Shown here: positions 19,104 to 28,292 of the stretch, piece after piece | Layout of the letters: each line of letters begins with the position of its first letter | How positions within the stretch are numbered: the stretch's first letter is position 1 | Assembly: GCA_002718285.1 (NCBI GenBank) | Contig: PBAR01000038.1 | Location: 8,651-72,650 of the forward strand | Source: Fidelibacterota bacterium | Lineage (GTDB): Bacteria > Marinisomatota > Marinisomatia > Marinisomatales > UBA1611 | Direction of reading: 5' to 3' | Length of the DNA stretch: 64,000 nt | The notes under the pieces: model-generated | Databases searched by the model: none | Told to the model about the DNA's origin: nothing | Seen by the model: only the letters and a program-made list of their open reading frames with translations | Translations under genes and position numbers: made by a program

Positions 19104-19975
19104 TACATACCCTCATAGTAAACATATTTTTTTGAAAGTTTGAATTGTAATGCAGTAATTACAAAAGTGATAATCAATAATAGCCATGCTAAAGCTGAAG
19201 CATACCCCATATTAAAATCCTGAAATGCTTTATTGTATAGATATAGATTGTAAAACAAGGTTGAATCTAACGGGCCGCCCTTAGTCATTATAAATGCTTC
19301 AGTAAATACCTGCATCGATGCAATTAACTCTATAATTGCCCATAAAAAAATAATAGGTGATATCATCGGAAGCGTGATATGAAAAAAACTTTGGAAACCT
19401 GTACCTCCATCTAATCGGAAAGCCTCATATAGTTTAGGAGGAATATTTCTTAGTCCAGCCAAAAATATCAACATCCTCCCACCACCGACACTCCAGAAAC
19501 TCATTATTACTAAGGCTGGTTTCGACCAACTTGGATCCTGAAGCCACATAGGGCCCGATATACCAAAAAATTTTAAAAATATATTGAAGAGACCAGCCTG
19601 AGGATTAAAAATCCACATCCATATTACGGATAGCGCTACGCCAGAAACTAAAGATGGTATAAAATATGCTGATGTAAAAATAAATGAACCCTTTGAGATC
19701 TGGTTGATTAGAACTGCGAGAATTAATGACAATAATATATTTGTTGGTACTCTGAAAAGAGTATAAAAAAAGGTGTTTTTTATTGATTTCCAAAAGTACG
19801 GATCCTTATATAGAATATCGTAATAATTATTGAATCCAATAAACATTGGTAATTGCAATACATCATAGTGACATAGACTATAATAGAATGAAATAATGAT
19901 AGGGTATATTCCATAAACAATGAAACCTATTATCCACGGAAACAAGAAAATACATATCAATAATTTTTTATTCAT
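19103..19975 (-). CDS. ABC sugar transporter permease, MalF-like
   Basis: 290 aa, six predicted membrane helices, CUT1 family. LFPWIIGFIVYGIYPIIISFYYSL is the conserved first helix, and EAFRLDGGTGFQSFFHITLP is the EAA loop. PLDSTLFYNLYLYNKAFQDFNMGYASALAW near the C-terminus is typical of MalF/UgpA-type subunits. It overlaps the upstream binding-protein gene by 8 nt and is coupled to the MalG-like gene downstream. It sits in the inner membrane as half of the translocation pore. Confidence 0.93.
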   Translation of the reverse strand: MNKKLLICIFLFPWIIGFIVYGIYPIIISFYYSLCHYDVLQLPMFIGFNNYYDILYKDPYFWKSIKNTFFYTLFRVPTNILLSLILAVLINQISKGSFIFTSAYFIPSLVSGVALSVIWMWIFNPQAGLFNIFLKFFGISGPMWLQDPSWSKPALVIMSFWSVGGGRMLIFLAGLRNIPPKLYEAFRLDGGTGFQSFFHITLPMISPIIFLWAIIELIASMQVFTEAFIMTKGGPLDSTLFYNLYLYNKAFQDFNMGYASALAWLLLIITFVITALQFKLSKKYVYYEGM

Positions 19976-21254
19976 TTAATCTGGTACTTATATATTCATA
20001 ATATTTTAAGGATTTATCTAAACTAGATTGAACATTATTTTGTGCAGTTTCAAGAATTTCATCAATATTTTGATCGCTCATAATAATTCGATCCTCCGCT
20101 AATTTATACTCTCTCCAAAAAATATCATGAGCTAAGGGGACAATACTAGGTGACCGACTGACTTTAAGCTGATCCATAAAAATATTATAATAAGGGAATT
20201 TGTAATTAATGCTGTCAATAGCAGCAAGTTTATTTGCTGAAAATAAACTCTCATCTGTGTTCAATAAATAGTCTAATTGATTTTCAGCGCTTGCTAAAAA
20301 CTTGATAAACTCCCAAGAATTTTTTGGGTTTTTTGCCCCTCTTGGGATACCTGCCCACCACACTCCTCCACTTGATACACTTTTTGATCCTTTATAACTT
20401 GGGATAGGGATTACTCTATAACGAAGCGCCGGATTATATTTTTCAATAAGTTTCGGGAAAGCACTATCGAGTATCATCATACCAACTTTCCCAGAAATAA
20501 AACCGTGTTGATCAGCAAAACCGAATGAACCAGTTAAATGCAATACGTTATTAAGTCCTATTTCATGAATAAAATCTCTCACCCAAACAAAACTTTCTTT
20601 TACAAGCGGTGTATTAAGGCTTATATGCTTTCCATTGATAATATATTTTTCACCTAATTGCCAACCGATTACATTAGAAGTCATAAAATTACCATAGTTT
20701 GGTAAAAATCCAGCTCTAACGAGTTTACCATCTTTATCAAACTTATTTATTCTATTAGCAATTTTAATAACATCATCCCATGATTCTGGTAAATAATTGA
20801 TATTTGCATCATTAAAAATATCCTTATTATAAAAGAATGCATATGATGTGGTATTTATCGGTATTCCATATATTTTATTGTTCCACTTCATTTCATCCCA
20901 TAGAAACCCGAAAAACTGGGTCGTATCATAATTATCCTCATCAATAAAATCATTGAGTGCAATTAATGATCTTCTGCTCGCCCAGGTTTTTAGCGGAGCA
21001 AATTGACTCATTATGTCTGGAGGATTTCCGCTTAGAATTGCTGTCAACGTTTTTTTATCATATTCCGTCCATGGTATCGATATGGTTTCTACTTCAAAAT
21101 CAGAAGTTTTGTTAAATAAGTCTGAATGTACATAATCATCATTGGTCGCAGACCCCACATTCCAGTAGATCAATGGTTTTTTTTTCGGTCCCTCGCACCC
21201 TGACACGAAAATAAGAATATAAATCCCGATAGTACTATAGAAAGATGATTTCAT
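19968..21254 (-). CDS. ABC sugar-binding lipoprotein (extracellular solute-binding family 1)
   Basis: 428 aa with lipobox VSGC, so it is anchored on the periplasmic face of the inner membrane or on the outer membrane. The mature part shows the family 1 pattern: YWNVGSATNDDY and WTEYDKKTLTAILSGNPPDIM at the start, PESWDDVIKIANRINKFD, GMMILDSAFPKLI, and GGVWWAGIPRGAKNPKNSWEFIKFL in the second lobe. Captures the sugar for the two permeases encoded directly downstream. The substrate is unknown; aromatic residues in the cleft region agree with a carbohydrate ligand. ATGA-type 4-nt overlap with the upstream PorV-like gene. Confidence 0.92.
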   Translation of the reverse strand: MKSSFYSTIGIYILIFVSGCEGPKKKPLIYWNVGSATNDDYVHSDLFNKTSDFEVETISIPWTEYDKKTLTAILSGNPPDIMSQFAPLKTWASRRSLIALNDFIDEDNYDTTQFFGFLWDEMKWNNKIYGIPINTTSYAFFYNKDIFNDANINYLPESWDDVIKIANRINKFDKDGKLVRAGFLPNYGNFMTSNVIGWQLGEKYIINGKHISLNTPLVKESFVWVRDFIHEIGLNNVLHLTGSFGFADQHGFISGKVGMMILDSAFPKLIEKYNPALRYRVIPIPSYKGSKSVSSGGVWWAGIPRGAKNPKNSWEFIKFLASAENQLDYLLNTDESLFSANKLAAIDSINYKFPYYNIFMDQLKVSRSPSIVPLAHDIFWREYKLAEDRIIMSDQNIDEILETAQNNVQSSLDKSLKYYEYISTRLNE

Positions 21255-22186
21255 CTAGAAATGGTTAGTGATAAAATATGTAGCTCATTAAATAATTTAT
21301 TTGGAGATAATAATCCATAATCAATCGATATATTGAAACTTTTTATATTGGAAATATTATACATACCTATACCATACGATATCCCAAACAAATCAGAGTT
21401 AAATTGATTACCCATACGAAAAAATAATTTTTCAAATATCGAGAACTCTAAAGCAATCACTGAATAATCTTCGTCCTCAGTTGGGTGGAATACTTCAAAC
21501 ATTAATTTTAAAGAATTAATATTTGATTTAAATATCACATCAGATATTCCAACCCTAAATAGCAATGGAGATCTGAATTTCATTTTTATTGGAGAAATAT
21601 CTGGACCGAAGTGTTGTAATATAAATGCAATCTTGATATCTCTAAAGCCAGTTTTATATAAGGAGCCAACATCAACCATTAGATTATTGAACATATAATT
21701 ATCTAATATTTCCTCAACATACTTAAGTTGTAAACCAAGGCTAAGTTTGTCCGTAAAACTTTTTGCAAAAGCAAGCCCTACCAGATTATTTCCTGCCGAA
21801 ACTTTATTTCCCGTACCGCTTGGCATACTAACAGTTGTTTTCTCAAATTTATCAATAGAAAATGAAGAAAGTGATAGGCCCAAATAATAGCTTTTATATT
21901 TATGTGTATAGGATACATTATTTATTTGAGAATTAGCCAGCCATTTAGAACTTGAAAAAGAAAAAGAAGATATATTTTCACCTGCAATTCCCGCTACATT
22001 TGAATTTACTATTTTAGATGAAGCATTATAGGTTGCTGCGGCTCCGCCAAGGCTTGCAGATAATGCATCAATTTCAATTTTTAAAAATTGAAATCCTGAT
22101 GAACCAGATTTTGAGAAATTAAACCCATAATCAATCTGGGCATTTAAAAAGGCCCCCATTAATAAAAGATATAATAATGATTTCAT
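21251..22186 (-). CDS. PorV/PorQ-like outer-membrane beta-barrel protein (UPF0164-type)
   Basis: 311 aa with a signal peptide. The early segment FLKIEIDALSASLGGAAATYNAS is the UPF0164/PorV signature (compare FLKIGIDSRGSAMGSALAG in the second copy at 40015-41040). The rest is alternating hydrophobic beta strands ending in LHILSLTISR, consistent with a 14-strand FadL-like barrel. In the type IX secretion system PorV carries sorting-domain cargo to the attachment complex. Here it directly follows a sorting-domain protein and a TonB receptor with 4-nt overlap, so a dedicated outer-membrane partner of that cargo is likely (inference). Not the housekeeping PorV by itself, as two such genes occur in this window. 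Confidence 0.75.
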   Translation of the reverse strand: MKSLLYLLLMGAFLNAQIDYGFNFSKSGSSGFQFLKIEIDALSASLGGAAATYNASSKIVNSNVAGIAGENISSFSFSSSKWLANSQINNVSYTHKYKSYYLGLSLSSFSIDKFEKTTVSMPSGTGNKVSAGNNLVGLAFAKSFTDKLSLGLQLKYVEEILDNYMFNNLMVDVGSLYKTGFRDIKIAFILQHFGPDISPIKMKFRSPLLFRVGISDVIFKSNINSLKLMFEVFHPTEDEDYSVIALEFSIFEKLFFRMGNQFNSDLFGISYGIGMYNISNIKSFNISIDYGLLSPNKLFNELHILSLTISR

Positions 22187-24003
22187 TTTATAATTAATAA
22201 AGTCCCTGTCGCATTACCAACAGCTGATTCGACACCCCAAAAATATATTCCTGGTGATGTAATTAATCTTGAACTAGTTCTTTGATCCCATGTCGCATCT
22301 CCAATATCATCATTATGATCTATTTTTTTTATTAGTTGACCACTTGCTGTAAATATTGAAATAGTACATGGAGAAGGCAAGTTAGTCCATGTAATAGTAT
22401 TTTCCTGACCAAGAGTAGGTATACCGGAAGTAATAGAAAACGGATTAGGGAATACATTAACACTAAGTGTATTCTTTTTCGGCTCACTTACAGCCTGTAG
22501 CGGAACTTCATTTCTATTGGTAAACCAGCTTTCTCTCCCAGAACTATCGACCGATGTAATCGAATAATAATAGGAAACACCTAAAGATATATCTGAATCA
22601 TTATACTGCCATTTATTCGTATTACTATTATAATAGGCATTTAAATCAAAAGTCTTATGCACTCTTATTCTATTTTTAATCACATCATACGGTCCTATAA
22701 ATTCTTTATCAGTACGATAGATTATATACTTTTCGATATTTTTTCTACCTGTTCGGGGATTTATCCAATCCTTTTCAATTGGTTCCCATACTAACTTTAT
22801 AGACTGCTCCGCAGGTGAAGCAATTAAATCAAACCTAGGCGGTGAAGGGGGAGGATAATCATCAAAAATATAATTATTATTAAATAGTGATCTTGCATTT
22901 CCTACAGATAGTAAAAGAGAATCTAAACCTTCGTTAACATAACGATTTTGTATATTATTCATTTCAGTTCCATCTAGGTTAATCACATCTCTGTAATCAA
23001 GACCATTAACTGCCTCCACAATAGAAATCGAGATTGTTTGCTGGTTTTCAAATAAATACGGACCAAAAGACATTAATGCAAAAAGATCAATAGTATCGCC
23101 CTGTGCATAAGCCAAAGAAAGGTCACTGCCACTGAGTATATTGTATAACGATTGTTCAGTATTATTTGATAATTGCAGAGCTGACTTATGCATTATATAA
23201 TTTGATAAAAAATAATGTCCAGGTTGTTCCAAACCGTTAGATGCAACAGGCGCATCCAAAGCGGCAAAGCCTGCAAAACCTGGTGTTAATAGATTCCCAT
23301 CCCTCCAATTGCCGACTCCTGCGGAATAATCAAATGCGCCAGTGCCATCGTGGGCATAAATCATTTTATCAGAGGTTGAAATACCAATCACATCATCTGC
23401 TCTTGATAAAGCATCATTCCATCCATTATGGTTATTATGATCCTGTAGGCTGGGACGAAGTAAAAAAACATTTCCGAAATAAAAATCATTTATCGTTTTT
23501 CCATTTAGATTAGTGATTTCGTAGGTAATAATAATAAAATCATTGTAGCCCCGAAAACTCCATGATCTACTTGTTCGTTTTATACTAATGTTTTTTGAAG
23601 TTATCCATGATGCAGTAATAATTTCCTCTGCTTTTGTATGGTCATAAGATGGCATCTCAATATAGTTTAATTCCTTTTCTATTTTATCAAAAATGCCGAT
23701 ATCAAATTCATCGGGGCCATTTTTGGAAAGGAAAACCGAGCCTTCAATTAATCCACCAGTCCAAACGCCAGCCTTATAAAGATAGGATCTTTGATCAAAA
23801 GGGCCTCCCATATTTGTCGGTCCTCCAGGCCAATCCATACTTGGATTATATTCCCCAAGTCTATTCGGGTGGGCACCATGTGTACCATCATCATTCATTG
23901 TATCCCATAGATTTCCCCTGTTATGAATTTCATATTCAGGTATTCTTGTTTGAGAAATCAATATAGAAATAATGACTATAGGAATAACTCTCCTAGAATA
24001 CAT
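22183..24003 (-). CDS. FnIII-containing surface protein with T9SS sorting domain, partner of the TonB receptor
   Basis: 606 aa. A signal peptide is followed by a large beta domain (about 25-390), then a fibronectin type III-like domain from IKLVWEPIEKDW through IEKYIIYRTDKEF to the YYYSITSVD strand (about 400-510). A C-terminal sorting domain begins NVFPNPFSI and ends with SPGIYFWGVES plus a terminal Lys. No enzyme motif was found. It is homologous over its length to the 1118-aa protein at 41037-44393, which occupies the same place in a second triad. It overlaps the TonB receptor gene upstream by 11 nt and the PorV-like gene by 4 nt. A role as surface-exposed glycan-binding subunit, standing in for SusD, is proposed from position. 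Confidence 0.7.
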   Translation of the reverse strand: MYSRRVIPIVIISILISQTRIPEYEIHNRGNLWDTMNDDGTHGAHPNRLGEYNPSMDWPGGPTNMGGPFDQRSYLYKAGVWTGGLIEGSVFLSKNGPDEFDIGIFDKIEKELNYIEMPSYDHTKAEEIITASWITSKNISIKRTSRSWSFRGYNDFIIITYEITNLNGKTINDFYFGNVFLLRPSLQDHNNHNGWNDALSRADDVIGISTSDKMIYAHDGTGAFDYSAGVGNWRDGNLLTPGFAGFAALDAPVASNGLEQPGHYFLSNYIMHKSALQLSNNTEQSLYNILSGSDLSLAYAQGDTIDLFALMSFGPYLFENQQTISISIVEAVNGLDYRDVINLDGTEMNNIQNRYVNEGLDSLLLSVGNARSLFNNNYIFDDYPPPSPPRFDLIASPAEQSIKLVWEPIEKDWINPRTGRKNIEKYIIYRTDKEFIGPYDVIKNRIRVHKTFDLNAYYNSNTNKWQYNDSDISLGVSYYYSITSVDSSGRESWFTNRNEVPLQAVSEPKKNTLSVNVFPNPFSITSGIPTLGQENTITWTNLPSPCTISIFTASGQLIKKIDHNDDIGDATWDQRTSSRLITSPGIYFWGVESAVGNATGTLLIIK

Positions 24004-27000
24004 ATATTAAACCAAATTCAATTTTCCTCGGTGCATACCATATACTCCAACTCATATCGTAACCTGCTATATCATTCAAAGTTGGTTCTCCAGTATTTAC
24101 GAATCTTTCTACAACGTTTGGATTATAACTGGTATCTCCCATGGATTTTATATTTTTTACATTAAAAAGATTTTCAATTAAGGTAAAAGTTTTTAGTTCT
24201 GCACCAAATAATTTTATAATCTTCTCAATTTTTAAATCTGTAAAATGTAGTCCTGGATAACGATGGTTATCATAAGTTGTAGGATTATCATTTATTCCAA
24301 GATATGTAAATGTTTGTCCTGAAACGAACCTGTACATTAAGTTAAATGTTATATCTGACAATAATATATTTTTTTCTGGTCCAGAAGAAAATGTTAGTCC
24401 AGCCTTAAGAATGTGCGGTCTGCTAAACTGTCTTTCAATAATTAGAGATTTATATGCGAAGCTATTATATTCATCGTACCATGTAAATGAAGGCGTTCCT
24501 GTAGAATCAAAGGTGACTTTATGCGGAGATGCTCTGCCTTGGGTAACTCTTGAAAAACTATAATTAATATTATAATTTATTGAAGAGCTGAACATGCTTC
24601 TTAATTCTATTTCAAAACCCCTAGAATCTCCATAGTCACCATGTAATGGAGTATCCGTAATTACACTGCTACTGCTATTTGTAAAAGGATTCCATCCATA
24701 CGAACTTTTGTCAAATAAACCAATAACTTGCTCGCTCTGATTATAAATATCCCTGTGGTATGCAGTCATACTTAAATAAAGCAGATTTCGGTAATTATGT
24801 TTAAGTCCAATTTCTACCATTATTGTTTTCTGTGGCGGCAGAGGATCTATATTAAGGAAAACGACCCTTTCATGATCTGATCCAACACCAGGAATATGAT
24901 TCGGATCTCTCCCTTCTGATTCAGCTTGATCATTTTCAATTATTATCTGTTCTAATAATGGAGTAGGTCGGAAATAGCGGAAATATCTCATTCTGCTAAT
25001 AGGAGGCATTTGGTAAAAATAGCCATAGTTATAATGTAACAGTGTATTTTCAGTTATTGGAAATGATACTCCTACACGAGGACTAAACATATTCCAAATA
25101 GGTAAAAATTCCCTTTGATGTAGCAACACATTTTCAAAACCGTATTTGATTTTTCCATTGGAATCGATTTGATCACCATCAAGGTCAAGAGATGAATCAT
25201 ATTCTTGATTAATTGCTATGTTGTAGGTTGTGAAATTATTAAACCATTTAAAGTTTGGATTAAATCTATCATATCGGAAACCAAGATTCAGCACCATACT
25301 TTCGAATTCCATTTTGCTTTGAAAATAGGTTGCAAACTGCTTTGGATGTATCCTTTCATGCAGATTACGATCTTGGTACTCATTTTCCTCTATTGATAAA
25401 GCGGTAAAACGATAATCATTGAACTGTTCTATTGTATTATAATTATATTCAAATCCGTACTTAAAATTTATTTGATAGTTTATTTGCCAGTTAAATTTTC
25501 CACTCAAAGATACATCGCTTGCTTTCTCCTTTGAGTCATATATAACATTGTATTTATCAAATGGCTCATTTGGAAATTGTGGATACCTCATAAAACCCCA
25601 TAGTGTTAGTGCGTAATCAGAATACGGTTTTGTGGTATTAGATCTATCACTGGGTTTTTGATGAAATAAATGTGAATAATAGCTTAATTGAATATCATAA
25701 AAGAATTTTTCATTTATTGTATGTATAAGATTCGCAACAAAAAACTGGTTGTTATTTGAAATTGTGCTTCCATGACCTCTATAATATTTTGCGCTAATTA
25801 GCCAATCTGTATTGCCAGTAAACCCATGCTTCTCTTTTGCATGCATTGCAAATAACTTTAATTTTATTCTTTTGGACACTGGCAGAGATAATGATAGACT
25901 CAGGTTGGACCAAATACGTGCATCAAGTGGTTGAGGGAAAATATATGCTTCCTTTTTACTCTGACTAGATATTTGGAAAGTCCAATCTTTTTTTAAAAAA
26001 GGTACAGGACCACCTAACGTAAACAAAAAATTATGATCAGGTATGGTTCTGTAATCAAAAATCTGGGATTTTCTATGATCTGAATACCATAAAGGGTCAA
26101 GATATGGTTCTCCAAAGAATACACTATCTATATCTCCATTATATTCTGGGTAGTATTTAGTATCAATATACTGAGACAATGAAGAATCATAATAAAGGAA
26201 GGCAGTATCTCTATAAAAAGTGAATAATGAATCATTAAAAAATAAACCAACCATATGATCTTTAAATTCTTTTTGGGTATCCATGTCATATAAATAATTG
26301 CCAAAATGTCTCTGCCCAGGAGGAGCATAAGATAATTGCATGCTTCCACTGTACTTATTTTGTCCTTCTTTCATAATCACATTTACAACCCCGGATTGAG
26401 CATTTCCATATTCAGCAGTAAAGCCACCTGAAAGTATTTGAATCTCTTTAATTCCTAAAGAATTCATATTCATGAATGACCCTCCTGCATCTCGGGTATT
26501 AATTGTTAATGACTGAGTTCTAGCGCCATTAATTAACCACATTATTTCTTCCTGATCTCCACCGCGAATTGTATATCTAGTTTCACCAGTACCAGATTCT
26601 CCCGCATGACCTCGACCTTGGGAAGAGAGTACAGGTATTGGATCAAAGAAAACACCTGCTTGGAGCATCACAGCATCTCGCAATTCAATTACTGGCAATT
26701 TGTTGATTGCATCAGCATCTAAATAAGTTTTACTGGCTGTTTCATCTACCTGAATTATACTTCGCTTACCAGATACTATAACTTCTTCACCCTCAATTAC
26801 AGTTTGCACTAATTCTACATCCAGAGTAGTCGATAAATTTGATTGGACATTAATTGTTTGGATTGTTTTTGGATAATATCCAATATATTCAAACCGAATA
26901 TCATACTCTCCAGAAGGTATTCCCAAAATAGTGTAGTATCCATTTTTTCCAGTAAATGTACCCTTATTTGTCCCCAACACCAGAACATTTACTCCCATTA

Positions 27001-27127
27001 AAGGCATATTATTATCAGTAAGCACCCTGCCTCTAAGTTTTCCTAAATCACTACCTTTCAATAATGTAATTAAAAAGAAAAGAATGGAAACTATAGGATA
27101 TCTATTTTGGAAGACTTTTATATTCAA
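23993..27127 (-). CDS. TonB-dependent outer-membrane receptor with carboxypeptidase-regulatory domain
   Basis: 1044 aa. After a signal region comes a carboxypeptidase-D regulatory-like beta-sandwich (about 28-110: LRGRVLTDNNMPLMGVNVLV, GYYTILGIPSGEYDI). The plug domain (about 115-250) has a TonB-box-like segment EEVIVSGKRSIIQVDETAS and TRYTIRGGDQEEIMWLINGA. A 22-strand barrel follows, with MVEIGLKHNYRNLLYLSMTAY and the terminal aromatic signature ending IYVF. It imports large substrates across the outer membrane using energy from TonB-ExbBD. Start is TTG 27127, 5 nt after the ABC ATPase stop. With no SusD gene present, the FnIII protein overlapping its 3' end may take that role. Oligosaccharide is the expected cargo. 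Confidence 0.92.
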   Translation of the reverse strand: MNIKVFQNRYPIVSILFFLITLLKGSDLGKLRGRVLTDNNMPLMGVNVLVLGTNKGTFTGKNGYYTILGIPSGEYDIRFEYIGYYPKTIQTINVQSNLSTTLDVELVQTVIEGEEVIVSGKRSIIQVDETASKTYLDADAINKLPVIELRDAVMLQAGVFFDPIPVLSSQGRGHAGESGTGETRYTIRGGDQEEIMWLINGARTQSLTINTRDAGGSFMNMNSLGIKEIQILSGGFTAEYGNAQSGVVNVIMKEGQNKYSGSMQLSYAPPGQRHFGNYLYDMDTQKEFKDHMVGLFFNDSLFTFYRDTAFLYYDSSLSQYIDTKYYPEYNGDIDSVFFGEPYLDPLWYSDHRKSQIFDYRTIPDHNFLFTLGGPVPFLKKDWTFQISSQSKKEAYIFPQPLDARIWSNLSLSLSLPVSKRIKLKLFAMHAKEKHGFTGNTDWLISAKYYRGHGSTISNNNQFFVANLIHTINEKFFYDIQLSYYSHLFHQKPSDRSNTTKPYSDYALTLWGFMRYPQFPNEPFDKYNVIYDSKEKASDVSLSGKFNWQINYQINFKYGFEYNYNTIEQFNDYRFTALSIEENEYQDRNLHERIHPKQFATYFQSKMEFESMVLNLGFRYDRFNPNFKWFNNFTTYNIAINQEYDSSLDLDGDQIDSNGKIKYGFENVLLHQREFLPIWNMFSPRVGVSFPITENTLLHYNYGYFYQMPPISRMRYFRYFRPTPLLEQIIIENDQAESEGRDPNHIPGVGSDHERVVFLNIDPLPPQKTIMVEIGLKHNYRNLLYLSMTAYHRDIYNQSEQVIGLFDKSSYGWNPFTNSSSSVITDTPLHGDYGDSRGFEIELRSMFSSSINYNINYSFSRVTQGRASPHKVTFDSTGTPSFTWYDEYNSFAYKSLIIERQFSRPHILKAGLTFSSGPEKNILLSDITFNLMYRFVSGQTFTYLGINDNPTTYDNHRYPGLHFTDLKIEKIIKLFGAELKTFTLIENLFNVKNIKSMGDTSYNPNVVERFVNTGEPTLNDIAGYDMSWSIWYAPRKIEFGLIYVF

Positions 27128-27132
27128 TTTTT

Positions 27133-28179
27133 TTATAGCCTTATTCCAGTTTTTAAATCAAAATAATGAGCATTATCCCAATTAAATGTTAAACCAATGG
27201 ATTTACCAATCGCATAATATTTATGGGAATTAATTTTTAAAATCTTTCCATCAAACTCACATTGGAAAAGCCAATTATTTCCAAAATAATCAGAATTGAT
27301 TATTTTAGCTTTACAACTCGAACTCTGATTAATCTTTATATCTCCTGGACGAATACCAAAAAGACATTTCTCCCTATCTTCGGATAACGTATTTTTAACA
27401 TTCATTATAATATCTCCAAAACGAATCCCTCCTTCAATTAAACTAACTTCAACAATATTCATTTTCACATTGCCAATAAATTCTGCAACAAATACATTAA
27501 CCGGTTCTGAATAAATCTCTTCTGGTGTCCCTATCTGCTGTATTGATCCATTGTTCATAACTACAATTAGATCTCCTAGTGACATTGCTTCTATTTGATC
27601 ATGAGTTACATATATCATAGTCATACCTAACTCCTTATGTAATCTTTTTATTTCATCTCTTAATTGATCTCTTAGATTTGCATCAAGATTGGAAAGAGGC
27701 TCATCAAATAAAAACAGAGATGGTTCTTTTATTAATGCTCTTGCAACAGCCACTCTTTGCATTTCGCCACCAGATAATGAACCAGGTTTTCTGTTCAATA
27801 ATTTTTGAATATTTAATTTATTTACCACATCATTCAAACGTTGATTTATAATTGATTTATTAACCTTCTTTAATCTCAGTCCTAAAACAAGATTTTCAAG
27901 GACAGACTTATGTGGATAAAGAGCATAGTTTTGAAAAACCATAGCAATATCTCTATCTTTCGGATCAAAATTGGTAATATCTTCTTCATTAAGATATACC
28001 TTTCCTGAATCAATGGATTCCAGCCCAGAAATAACTCTTAATAATGTTGATTTTCCGCACCCAGAAGGTCCAAGCACAGCTACAAATTGGCTTGGTTTTA
28101 CTTCAAGATTAAAATCAATCAGGATTTCTTTATCATCAAAACTCTTAAAAAGCGATTTGATCTCAATACTTGAAGACAT
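27133..28179 (-). CDS. ABC sugar transporter ATPase (MalK/UgpC/MsmX type)
   Basis: 348 aa. Walker A GPSGCGKST, signature LSGGEMQRVAVARAL, Walker B LFLFDEPLSNLD and the switch VTHDQIEAMSLGD are all intact. The C-terminal 110 residues form the TOBE/OB regulatory region found in MalK-type ATPases (CLFGIRPGDI). It powers the CUT1 permeases encoded about 8 kb downstream in the same direction. It is unusual that the ATPase gene precedes the TonB receptor, so outer- and inner-membrane import are in one gene run. A TATAAT (minus strand, 28234-28239) lies in the 113-bp gap upstream and could start this transcript, but no well-spaced -35 was found. Confidence 0.94.
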   Translation of the reverse strand: MSSSIEIKSLFKSFDDKEILIDFNLEVKPSQFVAVLGPSGCGKSTLLRVISGLESIDSGKVYLNEEDITNFDPKDRDIAMVFQNYALYPHKSVLENLVLGLRLKKVNKSIINQRLNDVVNKLNIQKLLNRKPGSLSGGEMQRVAVARALIKEPSLFLFDEPLSNLDANLRDQLRDEIKRLHKELGMTMIYVTHDQIEAMSLGDLIVVMNNGSIQQIGTPEEIYSEPVNVFVAEFIGNVKMNIVEVSLIEGGIRFGDIIMNVKNTLSEDREKCLFGIRPGDIKINQSSSCKAKIINSDYFGNNWLFQCEFDGKILKINSHKYYAIGKSIGLTFNWDNAHYFDLKTGIRL

Positions 28180-28292
28180 TATTTATATTTATTTTTCTCT
28201 ATTAAAGATTTTTATAAAGAGATATATCTTCTGATTATACTTCCACGCAATTATTTAAATATAAGTGCCAAATTGGTTTTAATCATTAAGGA

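Noticed and set aside
23241..24165. Plus-strand frames of 80-110 aa opposite the FnIII protein and TonB receptor
   Set aside because: Antisense shadows of well-supported genes with no start signals.
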